This document shows, in pieces, positions 62,194 to 64,000 of a DNA stretch of 64,000 bases. The notes under the pieces were generated by a model. That model was not told where the DNA came from, made no database searches, and was given only the letters and a program-made list of their open reading frames with translations. Location of the stretch: the NCBI RefSeq assembly GCF_026339875.1, contig NZ_JAPEPZ010000001.1, positions 5,642,001 through 5,706,000 on the forward strand. The letters run 5' to 3'. The DNA comes from Streptomyces sp. NBC_01571 (GTDB lineage: Bacteria > Actinomycetota > Actinomycetes > Streptomycetales > Streptomycetaceae). The translations under genes were made by a program, and so were the position numbers. Every line of letters starts with the position of its first letter. Position 1 is the first letter of the stretch.

Positions 62194-64000
62194 TCACGCG
62201 GGACGGCGCAGATCCTGCGTCGCTCCGACGTGATCGAACAGCTCGCCGCCGTCTTGGTCGACCAGCAGATACGCCTGTGCCTCGCCGACGTGGAAGTACA
62301 TCCCGTGCAGTTCGAGCGCGCCCTCCCGCAGGGCCCGTGTCACGGAGTCGTGGGCGCGGAGGTGCTCCAACTGCTGCACCACGTTGGTCAGGCACAGCTG
62401 TTCCACCGCGTCGGCCGGGGCCCGTCCGGCGAGCCTGGCCCGCGGCTGCTCCTCGGCGGCCATCCGCTCCAGGCTGGGCAGCCCGTGCCGCAGCCACCGC
62501 TTGAGGGGCGTCTGCGCTCCGCCGGGCTCCGAGCTGAGCAGGGCCTGCATCGCCCCGCATCCCGAGTGCCCGCACACCGTGATGGACCGCACATGCAGCA
62601 CGTCCACCGCGTACTCGATCGCCGCGGCCACCGAATCGTCACCGCTCTCCTCCCCGGGCCTCGGTACGAGATTGCCCACGTTGCGTACGACGAAGAGGTC
62701 GCCGGGGCCACTGGAGGTGATCATCGAGGTGACGAGCCGTGAGTCGGCGCAGGTCAGGAACAGCTGTGAGGGTTGCTGCCCTTCTCGTGCCAGCCGTGCC
62801 AGCTCGTCCCGCACCAGGGGCGCGGTGTTGCGCTGGAACGCGCTGATGCCACGGGCGAGTTGGTGGTCACTGCGTCCACGGTGATCGCCCGATCCGCTCT
62901 GCCCGGAGGAACCCGCCGCTCGGCCCGGCTCGCCGGAACCACCGGACTCGCCAGGCCCATCCGGTGCGCTCGACTCGCCCGACCGGCCGCCGGGGGACCC
63001 GGACTGCGGGTTGGTGGAGGGCTCGCAGTGGTGGTTGCGCCAGGGTGTCCAGGGCCGGCAGCGGCAGTGCGACGAGTCCGAGGGCTCGGCGATCCGGGCG
63101 CCGGCCCGTCCGGTCAGCTCGACCGTGCCGCCCTGCGCGAAGTGCGCCTGTTGCCAGTCCTGCAGCGACTCGTACGCCGCGTGGTCCATGAACGAACCGT
63201 CCAACTCGACGACGACGGACGCGCCTCGGGGTACCAGGTGCAGGGTGCGGCTGAGCCTGGGCACCGCGAGGAAGGTCAACTGGCCGCAGACGTGGATGTG
63301 ATGGACTCCTCCTCTTTCCTCGTGGGTGACGCGGGTGCGCGCGAGGCGGTGCATGGCGACGACGACGGCCACGGCGACCCCCAGCGCCACGCCCTCCAGA
63401 ACTCCGAGGAGCACGACGCCGAGCGTGGTGACCGCGTACACCAGTACCTCGCGGTGGCGGGTGACCGTGCGGATGTGGTGCAGGGAGACCATCTGGATGC
63501 CGACGGCCATCACCAGGGCGGCGAGCGACGCGAGGGGGATCAGCTCCAGGATCGGGACCATCAGCAGCGCGGCGATCACTACGAAAACGCCGTGCAGCAT
63601 CGTGGAGTTCCGGCTCACGGCACCGGCTTGCACATTCGCCGAACTGCGGACGGCGACGCCGGCGACGGGCAGCCCACCGAGCGCGCCGGAGACGGCGTTC
63701 GCGGCGCCCTGCCCGAGCAGCTCCCGGTCCAGGCGGGACCGGCCCACCCGGGCCTGCAGCTCGGGGCGCCCGGCCACCAGCTTGTCCACGGCCACGGCAC
63801 CGAGCAGCGACTGCACACTGCACACCAGCGCGGTGGTGAGGACGGCGGCGGCGATCCCGAGCACCGGCCCCTCGGGCAGCCCGGCCAGGGCGTGGCTGCT
63901 CCAGGACGGCAGGTCGACCTTGGGCAGGACCAGCCCGGCGAGCGAGGCGGTCGCGGTGGCCCCGGCGACGGCGACGAGCGCGGCGGGAACGATGCGCAGG
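62194..64000 (-). CDS. SulP anion transporter fused to beta-carbonic anhydrase (partial, 5' end outside window)
   Basis: Reading leftward from the right edge, the C-terminal part of a SulP/SLC26 membrane domain is present ([44 protein letters not shown]). It is followed by a STAS domain ([39 protein letters not shown]) and a Ser/Gly linker. The beta-carbonic anhydrase domain comes last, with zinc ligands in LTCADSRLV and [10 protein letters not shown]. It probably moves bicarbonate and converts it with CO2 at the membrane. The ORF is open at base 64000. Confidence 0.88.
   Translation of the reverse strand, partial: LRIVPAALVAVAGATATASLAGLVLPKVDLPSWSSHALAGLPEGPVLGIAAAVLTTALVCSVQSLLGAVAVDKLVAGRPELQARVGRSRLDRELLGQGAANAVSGALGGLPVAGVAVRSSANVQAGAVSRNSTMLHGVFVVIAALLMVPILELIPLASLAALVMAVGIQMVSLHHIRTVTRHREVLVYAVTTLGVVLLGVLEGVALGVAVAVVVAMHRLARTRVTHEERGGVHHIHVCGQLTFLAVPRLSRTLHLVPRGASVVVELDGSFMDHAAYESLQDWQQAHFAQGGTVELTGRAGARIAEPSDSSHCRCRPWTPWRNHHCEPSTNPQSGSPGGRSGESSAPDGPGESGGSGEPGRAAGSSGQSGSGDHRGRSDHQLARGISAFQRNTAPLVRDELARLAREGQQPSQLFLTCADSRLVTSMITSSGPGDLFVVRNVGNLVPRPGEESGDDSVAAAIEYAVDVLHVRSITVCGHSGCGAMQALLSSEPGGAQTPLKRWLRHGLPSLERMAAEEQPRARLAGRAPADAVEQLCLTNVVQQLEHLRAHDSVTRALREGALELHGMYFHVGEAQAYLLVDQDGGELFDHVGATQDLRRPA

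Noticed and set aside
59577..62504. A 975-residue plus-strand open frame opposite acs
   Set aside because: It is the complement of acs and the carbonic anhydrase end; residues are compositional only.

Overview
The window is chromosomal DNA of a Streptomyces. Coding positions are extremely GC-rich in the third base, GTG and TTG starts are common, and the set includes actinomycete markers such as WblA, a Crp-type regulator, a MarP-like protease, the DUF5063 and DUF5994 families and GAF-ANTAR proteins. From memory, the gene order acs, nhaA, holin-like, hydrolase, MarP, Nudix, nth, crp, MBL/Nudix, RidA, two ArsA ATPases, wblA, PBP and YqeY, then ask/asd and recR further along, matches the central core of S. 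coelicolor around SCO3563 to SCO3624. That comparison was not computed here.

Layout. (1) 1-9.5 kb: a truncated GT2 membrane glycosyltransferase coupled to a GntR regulator, a class III aminotransferase, a PknB-like kinase, a membrane-anchored PstS-like protein and a SLATT-domain protein. (2) 9.8-16.5 kb: DNA repair (ybaB, recR, DUF5063), the aspartate pathway pair ask-asd, and a SigE-type sigma factor overlapping a probable membrane partner. (3) 16.5-22.8 kb: SURF1, an S9 peptidase, a two-RCK membrane protein and a thioredoxin-like 2Fe-2S protein. (4) 23-30.1 kb: a stress-signalling group with a GAF-SpoIIE phosphatase, two DUF5994 paralogues, two tiny membrane proteins, a PRC-barrel protein, two GAF-ANTAR regulators, a GNAT-like protein and a STAS protein.

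(5) 31.0-40.4 kb: a 9.4 kb integrated island. It lies between an intact tRNA-Pro(CGG) gene at 40387-40460 and a 48-bp copy of that gene's 3' part at 31001. It carries an intact tyrosine integrase with a LacI-type helix-turn-helix embedded in its catalytic domain. It also holds broken replication and excision genes (prim-pol fragment, small Cys protein, DUF3631 ATPase, Xis-like protein), one IS701-family element with a CTAG target duplication, a second IS701-family remnant, a membrane PP2C phosphatase and one unknown gene. No FtsK-type transfer gene is visible, so this looks like a decayed actinomycete integrative element. Its broken frames come mostly from one-base changes in short C or G runs; I noticed no such changes in the surrounding core genes.

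(6) 40.5-64 kb: core genes again. These are a membrane protein, a metallophosphoesterase, YqeY, a class A PBP divergent from wblA, an asymmetric pair of ArsA-like ATPases, DUF4177-RidA, Nudix-MBL, crp divergent from nth, a Nudix-MarP pair, an nhaA-holin-epoxide-hydrolase group, acs with a DasR-like operator, and a SulP transporter fused to a beta-carbonic anhydrase that runs off the right edge. Most genes overlap in ATGA-type junctions, so many small operons are translationally coupled.
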